Of a stretch of DNA of 64,000 nt, positions 53,286-64,000 are shown one piece after another. The notes below the pieces were generated by a model. That model was not told the DNA's origin, made no database searches, and saw only the letters and a program-made list of their open reading frames with translations. The translations under genes were made by a program, and so were the position numbers. Each line of letters starts with the position of its first letter. Within the stretch, counting starts at the first letter, position 1. Origin of the DNA: Pararhizobium sp. A13 (lineage in GTDB: Bacteria > Pseudomonadota > Alphaproteobacteria > Rhizobiales > Rhizobiaceae); NCBI RefSeq assembly GCF_040126305.1, contig NZ_CP149512.1, forward strand, positions 124,001-188,000. The letters run 5' to 3'.

Positions 53286-53742
53286 ATGTTTGACCACGTC
53301 GCATTCGGAGTCAGCGACTATGCAGCGAGCAAAGCGTTTTTCCTCAAGGCACTCGAACCGCTCGGCGTCGCTGTTGTCCTGGAGGGGCCGCTCGGTGTCG
53401 AGCTTAGCCCAAAGGGTGGTGTGGCTTCATTGTGCATGCGAACCGCTCGGCGTCGCTGTTGTCCTGGAGGGGCCGCTCGGTGTCGAGCTTAGCCCAAAGG
53501 GTGGTGTGGCTTCATTGTGCATGTGCCAAACCGAGGAGAAGCCGGCGCATCTTCACTTAGCGTTCACGGCGGAGAATCGCCAGCAAGTCGAAGCTTTCTA
53601 TCGCGCGGCTCTGGAGGCGGGTGGCAAAGACAATGGTGCGCCTGGTCTGCGCCCGCACTACCACGCGAACTACTATGCAGCTTTCGTCATTGGTCCGGAC
53701 GGGCACAACATCGAAGTGGTTTGCCACGAACCCGAGGTCTGA
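53286..53742 (+). pseudogene. VOC/glyoxalase family gene disrupted by an 85-bp tandem duplication
   Basis: The ATG at 53286 starts a VOC protein, MFDHVAFGVSDYAASKAFFL, and the C-terminal part in another frame reads HLHLAFTAENRQQVEAFYRA, then HANYYAAFVIGPDGHNIEVV. The two halves are separated by an exact 85-bp direct duplication (53354-53438 and 53439-53523), which is not a multiple of three and shifts the frame to a premature stop. Removing one copy restores an uninterrupted 123-aa VOC protein. The product may therefore be off or switchable. Confidence 0.85.
53354..53523. repeat. 85-bp exact tandem duplication
   Basis: Two adjacent identical copies, 53354-53438 and 53439-53523, each beginning CGAACCGCTCGGCGTCGCTG and ending TTCATTGTGCATG. 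They differ nowhere within the unit. The duplicated segment is internal to the VOC gene. Confidence 0.95.
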
Positions 53743-53848
53743 CCCTTCCATCGAGGGCGAACTTCGGTCGCTAGACGCGTCATAAACGGCAACGCACAGG
53801 GTAAGTTCTCTCACAGGGGCGACGCAATCGCAGCCCGGAATCCGGTAC

Positions 53849-54214
53849 ATGACGAAGGCTGAGATCGGTGAGAGTGAAGTCGTCCAGCATGCTGCGAGTG
53901 AACCGTTTATCCGATACGATCCTGCTTCCTGGGGAGGGCGTATCGTTGCGAAATACATGGAAGCGTCCGATCTTTCCCCCGATGTGGTCTGCGATCTTGA
54001 TGCGCTTGAGACAATCGCGATCCTGGTGGCGCAGGGGCTTGGCAATGCCCTGGTTCCGGCATGGCAAGGCCTGGTGCCGCAAGGATTCAACCTGGTGGTG
54101 GCATCGTCCGGCACCGCTTTTTCTCGCAATATACTGTTTTTACAGGCATCCGTTCCCGCACGACCGAAAGCTGTGAATTTTCTCAGACAACTACTACAAC
54201 ATGGTGGCGGCTAA
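53849..54214 (+). pseudogene. LysR-type regulator, C-terminal remnant
   Basis: The translation contains SEPFIRYDPASWGGRIVAKY then DLDALETIAILVAQGLGNAL and VPAW, a LysR substrate-binding domain C-terminal half. The HTH and the first lobe are absent; an in-frame TAA at 53783 closes the frame upstream. The remaining 121 residues cannot bind DNA. It lies in the decayed stretch between the VOC pseudogene and the adhesin. Confidence 0.75.
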
Positions 54215-54751
54215 TCGGCCCTGATGCCAGCCAAAAGAATTGTCACCCGCACCAAATTGTCGATAAGTTCCGAACTATTTTCCCAGCGAAACCTCGGCAC
54301 AATTAAGCAAGCTGCCAAAAGCCCGGATACCAGGCCAACAGCCGACAACGGCAGCTTCAGTTTCAACTTGCCATTTAAATACAACTATAGGGATATCCAC
54401 CCTCGTGGATCGATTTGCACTTACCAAGGGAAAAGGCCGCTCAAAACGGCTTTCATAGGCGGACAATCTGGCGTTATGATTGAGATGTCGGCAAAAACCT
54501 TCGGCGCAACGCCAATTTGGTATGTGAAGAGAATGTGCGCTTTAAGTTCCAAAGAGTGCGGCTTCGGCTCTGTAGCTGGGTGAGTGAGTGATGCATTCGC
54601 CCACTAGCGCAGGGGTTCTGGCGTTACTAGGCCAAGGCGGGGTGTTGCACCTGCGATTTTGCAGCGTTTGTTGCTTTTGATCTCCGCTCGTGTCGCTACA
54701 GTTGGTAACAATGTTGCGCCTGTCCTCTACCGGGGCAGATCTGCAAAGACT
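54215..54751. other. Non-coding or decayed region
   Basis: About 540 bp with lower GC and no convincing gene. A frame open at 54224-54583 has no family resemblance or ribosome site. I see no RNA gene or mobile element. Confidence 0.4.
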
Positions 54752-54934
54752 ATGAACAACACATTATATCCACGCATGCCGGTCGAAACATTCATCTCAA
54801 CCGGCGAACGAACGTTTCTGGCCTACCTGGCCAAACCACTTGTGGACTCGTTCCAAGCGCGCCTTCCGGGAGAGATAGGCCCGCCCCGCCTCCTGGATAT
54901 CGGAAGCTTGGATGTGAAGCGGGCGCCGGATTAA
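54752..54934 (+). pseudogene. Type I secretion adaptor (HlyD/PrtE family), C-terminal remnant
   Basis: The last 60 residues, LYPRMPVETFISTGERTFLA then YLAKPLVDSF, match the conserved C-terminus of HlyD-family adaptors (LxPGMPVEVFIxTGERTxLSYLxxPL). Nothing recognisable as the rest of the gene precedes it. The frame stops inside a 30-bp palindrome. Its neighbour, converging from the other side, is the giant RTX adhesin that such an adaptor would export. Confidence 0.7.
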
Positions 54935-54947
54935 TCCGGCGCCCGCT
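54918..54947. terminator. 30-bp perfect palindrome, possible bidirectional terminator
   Basis: A perfect 30-bp palindrome centred on GGATTAATCC with GC-rich arms (AGCGGGCGCC... outward). It lies between the HlyD remnant and the adhesin stop at 54976. No T-run flanks it, so factor-independent termination is uncertain, but the convergent placement fits. Confidence 0.6.
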
Positions 54948-54975
54948 ATCACATTGGAGCCTGCGGCTTTCAGCG

Positions 54976-57900
54976 TCAGACGAAGTGGAAGCCGTCCGCT
55001 GGATTATACGCGACCACGGTCCGGCCAGTGCCGTCGTCGGCTAGCGTGAAAGTGCCCGTATCGTAAGCGCCGATCAGGTGGAGTGTGGCATCATGAGTGC
55101 CGTCCGAAATGAGCAGCGTTCCTCCACTCCCATCCTGGTTTGCCTGATAGACAGCGGATGTTCCGGTGCTGAACCAGATATCTCCGAGATCTAGCTTGTC
55201 ATCATTGGTGATGCCGGCGATGGTGCCGCTGAAGTCAAATGAATCGTCCAGCCGTAATGTGCCGGCTGCATTCACCCCGAAAATGACATCTGCGGAAGAG
55301 GCGGCGTGAAATTCCAGCTGGGACATGTTTCCGATGATGGCATCGCCGTCGCCGGTGACCTGACCGCCGATCGTGACGTCGCCGCCATTGGCCCAGATCA
55401 GTCCGGAATTGGCGACGGCACCGTTGATTGCCAGACCACCCGACCCAGTCGCCTCCAGCGTTCCCAAGTTGACGACGGTGCTGCCCCCGGTGTCGATGAC
55501 CAGTGCGTTGGAGCCGGTTGCAATGATCGTGCCCTGATTGTTCAGGCCGAGCAGCCCGCCACCCAGTTGGCCGGCGCCAGAGATTATGTTGTCGACATTG
55601 GTCAGGGCGATATCGGCGGCCGCGCCCGAGATCAGGTTCGCATCGCTGTCGGACAGAACGATCTGGCCCCCCCCTTGCAGCGTTATGCCGCTGGCGATCA
55701 CCTCGATCTGCGTGGTTGAGCCCGCACCGTTCAGCGCGATCGTACCTGTGTTGTCGATCGTGCCGCCGAGCGGCATGATCGCGCCGTCGGCGATCGACAT
55801 CGTCCCGGCATTGTGGGTGACCGGCTCCTGGTTGAAGAGGAAATTGCCGGCGCCGAGTTCGGAGCCCGAAACGCCTTGCACGGTGATCGTCTCTCCGGAG
55901 CTGATGGTGACGACGGCATTGCCGCTGCCGTCATCGACGATGACGAGATCGCCGAACCCATTGACACCGTCGAAGTCGATCAGGTCGATCCTGTCGGCCG
56001 CCGCGTCGAAGTTGTGCAGCGTGTCGTGCGAGATCGGCTGGCCGAAGACGAAGAGGTCGGCGCCGCTGGAGCCGGTGAGGTGATCCACATCCGAGAGCGC
56101 GTAGATCGGGTTGCCCTGCGCGAAGACTTCGACGTTGTTGGAGATCATGACAAGTCCAGTACCGCCATTGCCGTCGCTCCAGGTCTCCGCCATGTGTAGC
56201 TTTACCGCCCCCGAAAAACTATGGGGCGAAGTAGCCGTGAGCGCGGAGACGTCATTGGTCTGCACCGACCATGTGCCATCACCGTTGTCGGTGCCTTCGC
56301 TCAACGTCCAGCCCGATGGCACACCGGCGATTGTCAGCGTAACCACGCCGACGTGACCGGCGGGGTTGGTCAAGCCCAGATTGATCGGCGCGCCGGCGAC
56401 GCCAGCGGGGGCCAGAACGTAATCGGCCGTAGCACTTGGTACGCCTGCCGTCGTCACATTCGTGTAATTCGTGAACACCGCAACAAGACTCGCAGCTGTG
56501 CCGCTGGTATTGGCGTCTGAATCATAGTACAGCGCAACTTGGTTGCTCGCCAAAACATCCGAATACGCCAGTACGAAAACCCCGCCGTTAAATGTGTTAT
56601 TCTGGGTGGCGAGAAGGTTGTCGACCTCCGTCCCGGAGTCAACGCTATCGGCGGCGATGTTGTAGACAACCAAGTCCGCACTCGAAATGGTGTTTCCCGC
56701 GCCCCCGGTGACTGTAACCGTTCTTACTTGGTTGATCACCCCAAGGGCGTTATTGGCCAATGAGAAGCCTGTGAAACTGAGGGTGTCGTTAGCACTCACG
56801 AAATCGGTAATTACATCGAAGTCAGCTGTCGTGCCATTGAGGACAAACGTGTCGTTGTTGGCGCCACCGGTTAAGATATCCTGACCGGCCCCTCCGGTGA
56901 TCGTATCATCGCCTGCGTTGCCGCTGATCGTGTCGATCCCCTCGAGGCCCATTAGTATGTCGGCCGAACTCGAACCGTTTAGCGTGTCAGCAAAATTTGT
57001 TCCGACGACGCCTTCCATGTTCTTATAGGTATCGGTCCCAAGACCAGCCGCAGAGGCATTGAATACCGTGTTGCTGCTGCTTTGAATTAGGGTGAACGTG
57101 ACGCCGGAAGTGCCATCGGCAAAGTCGATTAGATCGATGTTGCTGCCACCGTCGATCGCGTCGTTGCCCGCCCCGCCCATCAGCCAGTCATTGCCGCCGC
57201 CGCCGTTGAGGATGTCGTCGTCGGCTCCTCCGACCAAAAGATCGTTTCCATTGTCGCCATTGATCGTGTCGATGCCGCCGTTTCCGAACAGGAGGTCATT
57301 TCCGTTGTTGCCAGTCAATGTCTGCCCGGCAGAGCTCGAAGCAATTGCGTCTTGGGACGACCCGCTGCCGCTTAGGACTGTAAGTAAACTGTAAGCAGCA
57401 GTACCGAGATTGTATCCGTATACCGTTCCTCCATTGGAAAATGTTAAGTCCTCGACGTTGCCGCTGCCGACAAAATGGTCCCTAATTGTGATCTCCGTTG
57501 TCCCAACATTGACGACTAGGTCGTTTACTACCCGTTCGAAATTCAAAGTACCAACATCGGTGCTCGCGGAACTTGTCACGACTTCAATGTCATCACTGCC
57601 ACTCCCAGTATCTGACACGATGTCTTGGCCGTCCGCCAGGCCGAAGCGGTAGAGGTCATTACCATTGGCGCTGATGAGAACGTCGTCACCGGTTCCACCG
57701 ACCAGCGTGGTGCCTGACCCCGCGCTAATGAGGATATCGTCGCCGGCGGTTCCGTCGAGTGTCGTCCCAGAGTCCTGGCTGACATTGACAGTGCCGGGAG
57801 CACCGGTGGTCGTCCCGTCTGTGGCCGTATACGTGAACGTGCCTCCCGCGGGCGCAGCATCTATAAAGTTTACCGTTCCATTTGTTCCGGTACCGGCCGT

Positions 57901-60900
57901 GTGAGTTACACTTCCACCCGTTGCAGTTCCGATGCCCGCGACATCCACGATTGGGTTGCCTTCCGGGTCCTTATCGTTGGAAAGTAGCGCCCACTCCGGT
58001 ATGGCGATGACATTGCCGAGAGCAAGATCAGTAATCACGTTGGCGCCTACTGCAGTTGGCCCGTCATTGGTGCCGGTGATGGTGATAGTGACGTCCTGGG
58101 TGGCGGAGTCTGTCGTGCCGTCATTGACCTTCACGGCGTAGGTGATGGTTAAACTGGCGCCTGCGGCGAGGAAATCGAGGTTGGCCGCCGCCGGATCGTA
58201 GTTGTAGCCGACGTTAACCGCCCCGCCCACCGAGGCCGCCCCCGTCAGCGTGAACGCGCCGCCCGCCGTCAGCGCCGCAGCGCCCGCCGGCAATGTGAAG
58301 GCTGATCCATTGAGCAGCACCGTCGGGCTGCCCACGACGCTGGGCGTCAGCGTATCGCCAACGTCGAGATCGTTGACCGAGAAATTGCCTGTGATCGGCG
58401 ACAGATTCTGCGCTGAGGCATCCGTCAGTTCCACAACCGCGGCCGGGTTGGTCGTGTCGCTCAGCACCGGCGCGTCGTTGGTGCCGGTGATGGTGAACGT
58501 CACGTCCTGCGTGCCCGAGCTCGTCGTGCCGTCATTGACCTGCACGACGTAGGTGATGGTCAGGCTCTGGCCTTCGCGAAGGAAGTCGAGGTTCGCCGCC
58601 GCGGGATCGTAGGTGTAGCCGATCGCCGTGCCGGTGCCGCCGTTGGAGGTCTGCGTCAGCGGCGAGATGCTGAACGCACCGGCCGCCGTTAGTGCCGCCG
58701 TACCTGCCGGCAGCGTGAAGGCGCTGCCGTTGAGCAGGACCGTCGGGCTGCCCACCACCGAAGCGGTGAGGGTGTCGCCCATGTCCTTGTCGCTCACCGC
58801 AAAGTTGCCGATGATCGGTGCCAGGTTCTGCGCCGAGGCGTCAGTCAGTTCGACGACTGCTGTCGGATTGGTCGTATCGCTCAGCACCGGTGCATCGTTG
58901 GTGCCGGTGACGGTGAAGGTGACGTCTTGGGTGGCGGAGTCCGTCGTTCCGTCATTGACCTTCACCGCGTATGTGATGGTCAGGCTCTGGCCTTCGCGAA
59001 GGAAGTCGAGGTTCGCCGCCGCCGGATCGTAGGTATAGCCGATCGCCGTGCCCGGGCCGCCGTTGGAGGTCTGTGTCAGCGGCGAGATGCTGAACGCACC
59101 GGCCGCCGTTAGTGCCGCCGCACCTGCCGGCAGCGTGAAGGAGTTGCCGTTGAGCAGGACCGTCGGGCTGCCCACCACCGAAGCGGTGAGGGTGTCGCCC
59201 ACGTCCAGGTCGCTGACGGCGAAGCTGCCGGTGATCGCCGCCAAATCCTGCGCCGAGGCATTCGCCAATTCGGCAACCGCAGCCGGGTTGGTCGTGTCGC
59301 TCAGCACCGGCGCGTCGTTGCTGCCGGTGATAGTGAAGGTCACGTCCTGCGTGCCCGAGTACGTCGTGCCGTCATTGACCTGCACGACGTAGGTGATGGT
59401 CAGGCTCTGGCCAGCGCGTAGGAAGTCGAGGTTGGCCGCCGCCGGATCGTAGTTGTAGCCGATGTTGACCGCGCCGCCGGTCGAAGTCGCCCCCGTAAGC
59501 GTGAACGCGCCACCCGCCGTCAGCGCCGCAGCGCCCGCCGGCAATGTGAAGGCTGATCCATTGAGCAGCACCGTCGGGCTGCCCACGACGCTGGGCGTCA
59601 GCGTATCGCCAACGTCGAGATCGCTTACCGAGAAATTGCCCGTGATCGCCGCCAGGTTCTGCGCCGAGGCATCAGTCAGTTCGGCGACTGCTGTCGGATT
59701 GGTCGTATCGCTCAGCACCGGTGCATCGTTGGTGCCGGTGATGGTCACCGAAACCGTGCGATCCACGGTGCCGCCGTTGCCATCGTCGAGGGTGATGGTG
59801 AAGGTCTCGACCTTGGTCTGGTCCTTGGCGAGGTACTCCACGTCGCTATCGGCGACGCTGTAGTTCCAGGTGATCACGCCACCCAGGCCGGAGCCGGTGG
59901 TGTCGGTGGTGACGCTGGCGGTGAGGGCGCCGAGGGCGCCGGCCGAGGCCGTGATCGTTGGGCTGATGCTGTGGGCGTCGGTGAGGTCGACGTCGGTGAA
60001 GGCAAGGGTGCCGGTGTCGGTGAGGTTGCCGACCGGGGTGACCTGCTCGGTGACCGCGCCGGTGACGTCCGTCGCCGCCACGACCGGTGCATCGTTGGTG
60101 CCGGTGATGGTCACCGAAACCGTGCGATCCACGGTGCCGCCGTTGCCATCGTCGAGGGTGATGGTGAAGGTCTCGACCTTGGTCTGGTCCTTGGCGAGGT
60201 ACTCCACGTCGCTATCGGCGACGCTGTAGTTCCAGGTGATCACGCCACCCAGGCCGGAGCCGGTGGTGTCGGTGGTGACGCTGGCGGTGAGAGCGCCGAG
60301 GGCGCCGGCCGAGGCCGTGATCGTTGGGCTGATGCTGTGGGCGTCGGTGAGGTCGACGTCGGTGAAGGCAAGGGTGCCGGTGTCGGTGAGGTTGCCGACC
60401 GGGGTGACCTGCTCGGTGACCGCGCCGGTGACGTCCGTCGCCGCCACGACCGGTGCATCGTTGGTGCCGGTGATGGTCACCGAAACCGTGCGATCCACGG
60501 TGCCGCCGTTGCCATCGTCGAGGGTGATGGTGAAGGTCTCGACCTTGGTCTGGTCCTTGGCGAGGTACTCCACGTCGCTATCGGCGACGCTGTAGTTCCA
60601 GGTGATCACGCCACCCAGGCCGGAGCCGGTGGTGTCGGTGGTGACGCTGGCGGTGAGGGCGCCGAGGGCGCCGGCCGAGGCCGTGATCGTTGGGCTGATG
60701 CTGTGGGCGTCGGTGAGGTCGACGTCGGTGAAGGCAAGGGTGCCGGTGTCGGTGAGGTTGCCGACCGGGGTGACCTGCTCGGTGACCGCGCCGGTGACGT
60801 CCGTCGCCGCCACGACCGGTGCATCGTTGGTGCCGGTGATGGTCACCGAAACCGTGCGATCCACGGTGCCGCCGTTGCCATCGTCGAGGGTGATGGTGAA

Positions 60901-63900
60901 GGTCTCGACCTTGGTCTGGTCCTTGGCGAGGTACTCCACGTCGCTATCGGCGACGCTGTAGTTCCAGGTGATCACGCCACCCAGGCCGGAGCCGGTGGTG
61001 TCGGTGGTGACGCTGGCGGTGAGGGCGCCGAGGGCGCCGGCCGAGGCCGTGATCGTTGGGCTGATGCTGTGGGCGTCGGTGAGGTCGACGTCGGTGAAGG
61101 CAAGGGTGCCGGTGTCGGTGAGGTTGCCGACCGGGGTGACCTGCTCGGTGACCGCGCCGGTGACGTCCGTCGCCGCCACGACCGGTGCATCGTTGGTGCC
61201 GGTGATGGTCACCGAAACCGTGCGATCCACGGTGCCGCCGTTGCCATCGTCGAGGGTGATGGTGAAGGTCTCGACCTTGGTCTGGTCCTTGGCGAGGTAC
61301 TCCACGTCGCTATCGGCGACGCTGTAGTTCCAGGTGATCACGCCACCCAGGCCGGAGCCGGTGGTGTCGGTGGTGACGCTGGCGGTGAGGGCGCCGAGGG
61401 CGCCGGCCGAGGCCGTGATCGTTGGGCTGATGCTGTGGGCGTCGGTGAGGTCGACGTCGGTGAAGGCAAGGGTGCCGGTGTCGGTGAGGTTGCCGACCGG
61501 GGTGACCTGCTCGGTGACCGCGCCGGTGACGTCCGTCGCCGCCACGACCGGTGCATCGTTGGTGCCGGTGATGGTCACCGAAACCGTGCGATCCACGGTG
61601 CCGCCGTTGCCATCGTCGAGGGTGATGGTGAAGGTCTCGACCTTGGTCTGGTCCTTGGCGAGGTACTCCACGTCGCTATCGGCGACGCTGTAGTTCCAGG
61701 TGATCACGCCACCCAGGCCGGAGCCGGTGGTGTCGGTGGTGACGCTGGCGGTGAGAGCGCCGAGGGCGCCGGCCGAGGCCGTGATCGTTGGGCTGATGCT
61801 GTGGGCGTCGGTGAGGTCGACGTCGGTGAAGGCAAGGGTGCCGGTGTCGGTGAGGTTGCCGACCGGGGTGACCTGCTCGGTGACCGCGCCGGTGACGTCC
61901 GTCGCCGCCACGACCGGTGCATCGTTGGTGCCGGTGATGGTCACCGAAACCGTGCGATCCACGGTGCCGCCGTTGCCATCGTCGAGGGTGATGGTGAAGG
62001 TCTCGACCTTGGTCTGGTCCTTGGCGAGGTACTCCACGTCGCTATCGGCGACGCTGTAGTTCCAGGTGATCACGCCACCCAGGCCGGAGCCGGTGGTGTC
62101 GGTGGTGACGCTGGCGGTGAGGGCGCCGAGGGCGCCGGCCGAGGCCGTGATCGTTGGGCTGATGCTGTGGGCGTCGGTGAGGTCGACGTCGGTGAAGGCA
62201 AGGGTGCCGGTGTCGGTGAGGTTGCCGACCGGGGTGACCTGCTCGGTGACCGCGCCGGTGACGTCCGTCGCCGCCACGACCGGTGCATCGTTGGTGCCGG
62301 TGATGGTCACCGAAACCGTGCGATCCACGGTGCCGCCGTTGCCATCGTCGAGGGTGATGGTGAAGGTCTCGACCTTGGTCTGGTCCTTGGCGAGGTACTC
62401 CACGTCGCTATCGGCGACGCTGTAGTTCCAGGTGATCACGCCACCCAGGCCGGAGCCGGTGGTGTCGGTGGTGACGCTGGCGGTGAGAGCGCCGAGGGCG
62501 CCGGCCGAGGCCGTGATCGTTGGGCTGATGCTGTGGGCGTCGGTGAGGTCGACGTCGGTGAAGGCAAGGGTGCCGGTGTCGGTGAGGTTGCCGACCGGGG
62601 TGACCTGCTCGGTGACCGCGCCGGTGACGTCCGTCGCCGCCACGACCGGTGCATCGTTGGTGCCGGTGATGGTCACCGAAACCGTGCGATCCACGGTGCC
62701 GCCGTTGCCATCGTCGAGGGTGATGGTGAAGGTCTCGACCTTGGTCTGGTCCTTGGCGAGGTACTCCACGTCGCTATCGGCGACGCTGTAGTTCCAGGTG
62801 ATCACGCCACCCAGGCCGGAGCCGGTGGTGTCGGTGGTGACGCTGGCGGTGAGAGCGCCGAGGGCGCCGGCCGAGGCCGTGATCGTTGGGCTGATGCTGT
62901 GGGCGTCGGTGAGGTCGACGTCGGTGAAGGCAAGGGTGCCGGTGTCGGTGAGGTTGCCGACCGGGGTGACCTGCTCGGTGACCGCGCCGGTGACGTCCGT
63001 CGCCGCCACGACCGGTGCATCGTTGGTGCCGGTGATGGTCACCGAAACCGTGCGATCCACGGTGCCGCCGTTGCCATCGTCGAGGGTGATGGTGAAGGTC
63101 TCGACCTTGGTCTGGTCCTTGGCGAGGTACTCCACGTCGCTATCGGCGACGCTGTAGTTCCAGGTGATCACGCCACCCAGGCCGGAGCCGGTGGTGTCGG
63201 TGGTGACGCTGGCGGTGAGGGCGCCGAGGGCGCCGGCCGAGGCCGTGATCGTTGGGCTGATGCTGTGGGCGTCGGTGAGGTCGACGTCGGTGAAGGCAAG
63301 GGTGCCGGTGTCGGTGAGGTTGCCGACCGGGGTGACCTGCTCGGTGACCGCGCCGGTGACGTCCGTCGCCGCCACGACCGGTGCATCGTTGGTGCCGGTG
63401 ATGGTCACCGAAACCGTGCGATCCACGGTGCCGCCGTTGCCACGTCGAGGGTGATGGTGAAGGTCTCGACCTTGGTCTGGTCCTTGGCGAGGTACTCCAC
63501 GTCGCTATCGGCGACGCTGTAGTTCCAGGTGATCACGCCACCCAGGCCGGAGCCGGTGGTGTCGGTGGTGACGCTGGCGGTGAGGGCGCCGAGGGCGCCG
63601 GCCGAGGCCGTGATCGTTGGGCTGATGCTGTGGGCGTCGGTGAGGTCGACGTCGGTGAAGGCAAGGGTGCCGGTGTCGGTGAGGTTGCCGACCGGGGTGA
63701 CCTGCTCGGTGACCGCGCCGGTGACGTCCGTCGCCGCCACGACCGGTGCATCGTTGGTGCCGGTGATGGTCACCGAAACCGTGCGATCCACGGTGCCGCC
63801 GTTGCCATCGTCGAGGGTGATGGTGAAGGTCTCGACCTTGGTCTGGTCCTTGGCGAGGTACTCCACGTCGCTATCGGCGACGCTGTAGTTCCAGGTGATC

Positions 63901-64000
63901 ACGCCACCCAGGCCGGAGCCGGTGGTGTCGGTGGTGACGCTGGCGGTGAGGGCGCCGAGGGCGCCGGCCGAGGCCGTGATCGTTGGGCTGATGCTGTGGG
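54976..64000 (-). CDS. Giant VCBS/RTX repeat adhesin, partial, with a frameshift
   Basis: The 3' part of a very large secreted protein; at least about 3,000 residues are in the window and the start lies beyond 64000. From N- to C-terminus: about twelve 122-aa VCBS-type repeats (GTNDAPVVAATDVTGAVTEQ; VEYLAKDQTKVETFTITLDD), four 137-140-aa repeats (SDTTNPTAV; SAFTLPAGAAALT; YNYDPAAANLDFL), RTX calcium-binding nonapeptides (GNDLLFGNGGIDTINGDNGN near 57330-57250; GDDTITGGAGQD near 56900), and a C-terminal region rich in Gly/Asn ending DGFHFV, the expected type I secretion signal. A one-base deletion near 63442 breaks the frame between the second and third upstream repeats. Likely a biofilm or root/surface adhesin. 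Confidence 0.88.
58060..59722 (-). repeat. Four 411-420-bp adhesin repeats
   Basis: The start of each unit (GTCGTTGGTGCCGGTGA-like) recurs at about 58060, 58471, 58891, 59311 and 59722, giving spacings of 411, 420, 420 and 411 bp. Each encodes 137-140 aa. Units are similar but visibly diverged, unlike the upstream 366-bp array. Confidence 0.9.
59722..64000 (-). repeat. Array of 366-bp near-identical VCBS repeats
   Basis: The repeat recurs every 366 bp (122 codons), with 11 complete units and a partial twelfth at the window edge. Copies are nearly identical at the DNA level; the one variant I see is a synonymous third-position change (GTGAGGGCG or GTGAGAGCG on the plus strand) at 60287, 61751, 62483 and 62849. 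One unit is 365 bp because of a single-base deletion near 63442. Confidence 0.95.

Noticed and set aside
54224..54583. 119-codon plus-strand frame in the decayed region
   Set aside because: No ribosome site, no recognisable motif, and atypical composition.
59971..63522. Long antisense open frame (1,183 codons, GVGEVDVGEGKGAGVGEVAD-like) across the adhesin array
   Set aside because: The repeat unit of 366 bp is a multiple of three, so any frame without a stop in one copy stays open across all copies. Translation is low-complexity and opposite a clear coding frame.
59722..64000. Repeat array considered as CRISPR or satellite DNA
   Set aside because: Units are contiguous, 366 bp, in frame and encode a VCBS-type protein domain; there are no spacers.

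Overview
The window looks like chromosomal or chromid DNA of a rhizobial alphaproteobacterium (Rhizobium/Ensifer/Agrobacterium type). It is GC-rich, densely coding, and carries rhizobial small-protein families (DUF6481, DUF2934, DUF3309), RIME-like intergenic hairpins, a GcvR/IclR-style glyoxylate locus, a sugar ABC cassette with a ThuA-like protein, and a cobalamin riboswitch. No rRNA, tRNA, CRISPR array, integrase or transposase was recognised. All functional calls rest on reading translated sequence; no database search was run.

Left part (1-12.7 kb): the 3' end of a chemoreceptor gene, a small conserved ORF, a TetR regulator, then a four-gene cassette (N-formylglutamate amidohydrolase-like, DUF1704/QEGLA zinc peptidase-like, glutathione-synthetase-like ATP-grasp ligase, spermidine-synthase-like methyltransferase). 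This cassette is the best candidate for a poorly described pathway. Then come a small exported protein, DUF2934, a solitary glycogen synthase, an MscS channel, a mazEF pair that carries two apparent frameshifts, and small stress-type proteins.

Middle (12.7-37 kb): cspA with a near-consensus promoter and terminator; an mhqO/mhqD-like quinone detoxification pair; gamma-glutamyltransferase; a GH25 lipoprotein; the glyoxylate-to-glycerate pathway (IclR regulator, gcl, hyi, tartronate semialdehyde reductase, glycerate 2-kinase); a DUF4174 protein and a flavoprotein; a complete leucine/isovalerate degradation operon (ivd, mccB, ridA, mccA, hmgL, methylglutaconyl-CoA hydratase); a Xre/RES toxin-antitoxin pair; a desaturase; and a cytoplasmic PhnD-like protein.

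Right-middle (37-53 kb): a divergent carbohydrate locus (GH2 glycosidase, LacI, Gfo/Idh/MocA on the minus strand; ABC binding protein, two permeases, ATPase and ThuA-like protein on the plus strand), a TetR/MFS efflux pair, an SDR, and a cobalamin-riboswitch-controlled BtuFCD-like importer.

Right end (53-64 kb): a decayed stretch with a VOC gene broken by an exact 85-bp tandem duplication, a LysR C-terminal remnant and a remnant of a type I secretion HlyD adaptor. This leads into the 3' part of a giant VCBS/RTX adhesin on the minus strand. Its 366-bp repeats are almost identical over more than 4 kb, with one single-base deletion, and the gene runs off the window edge.
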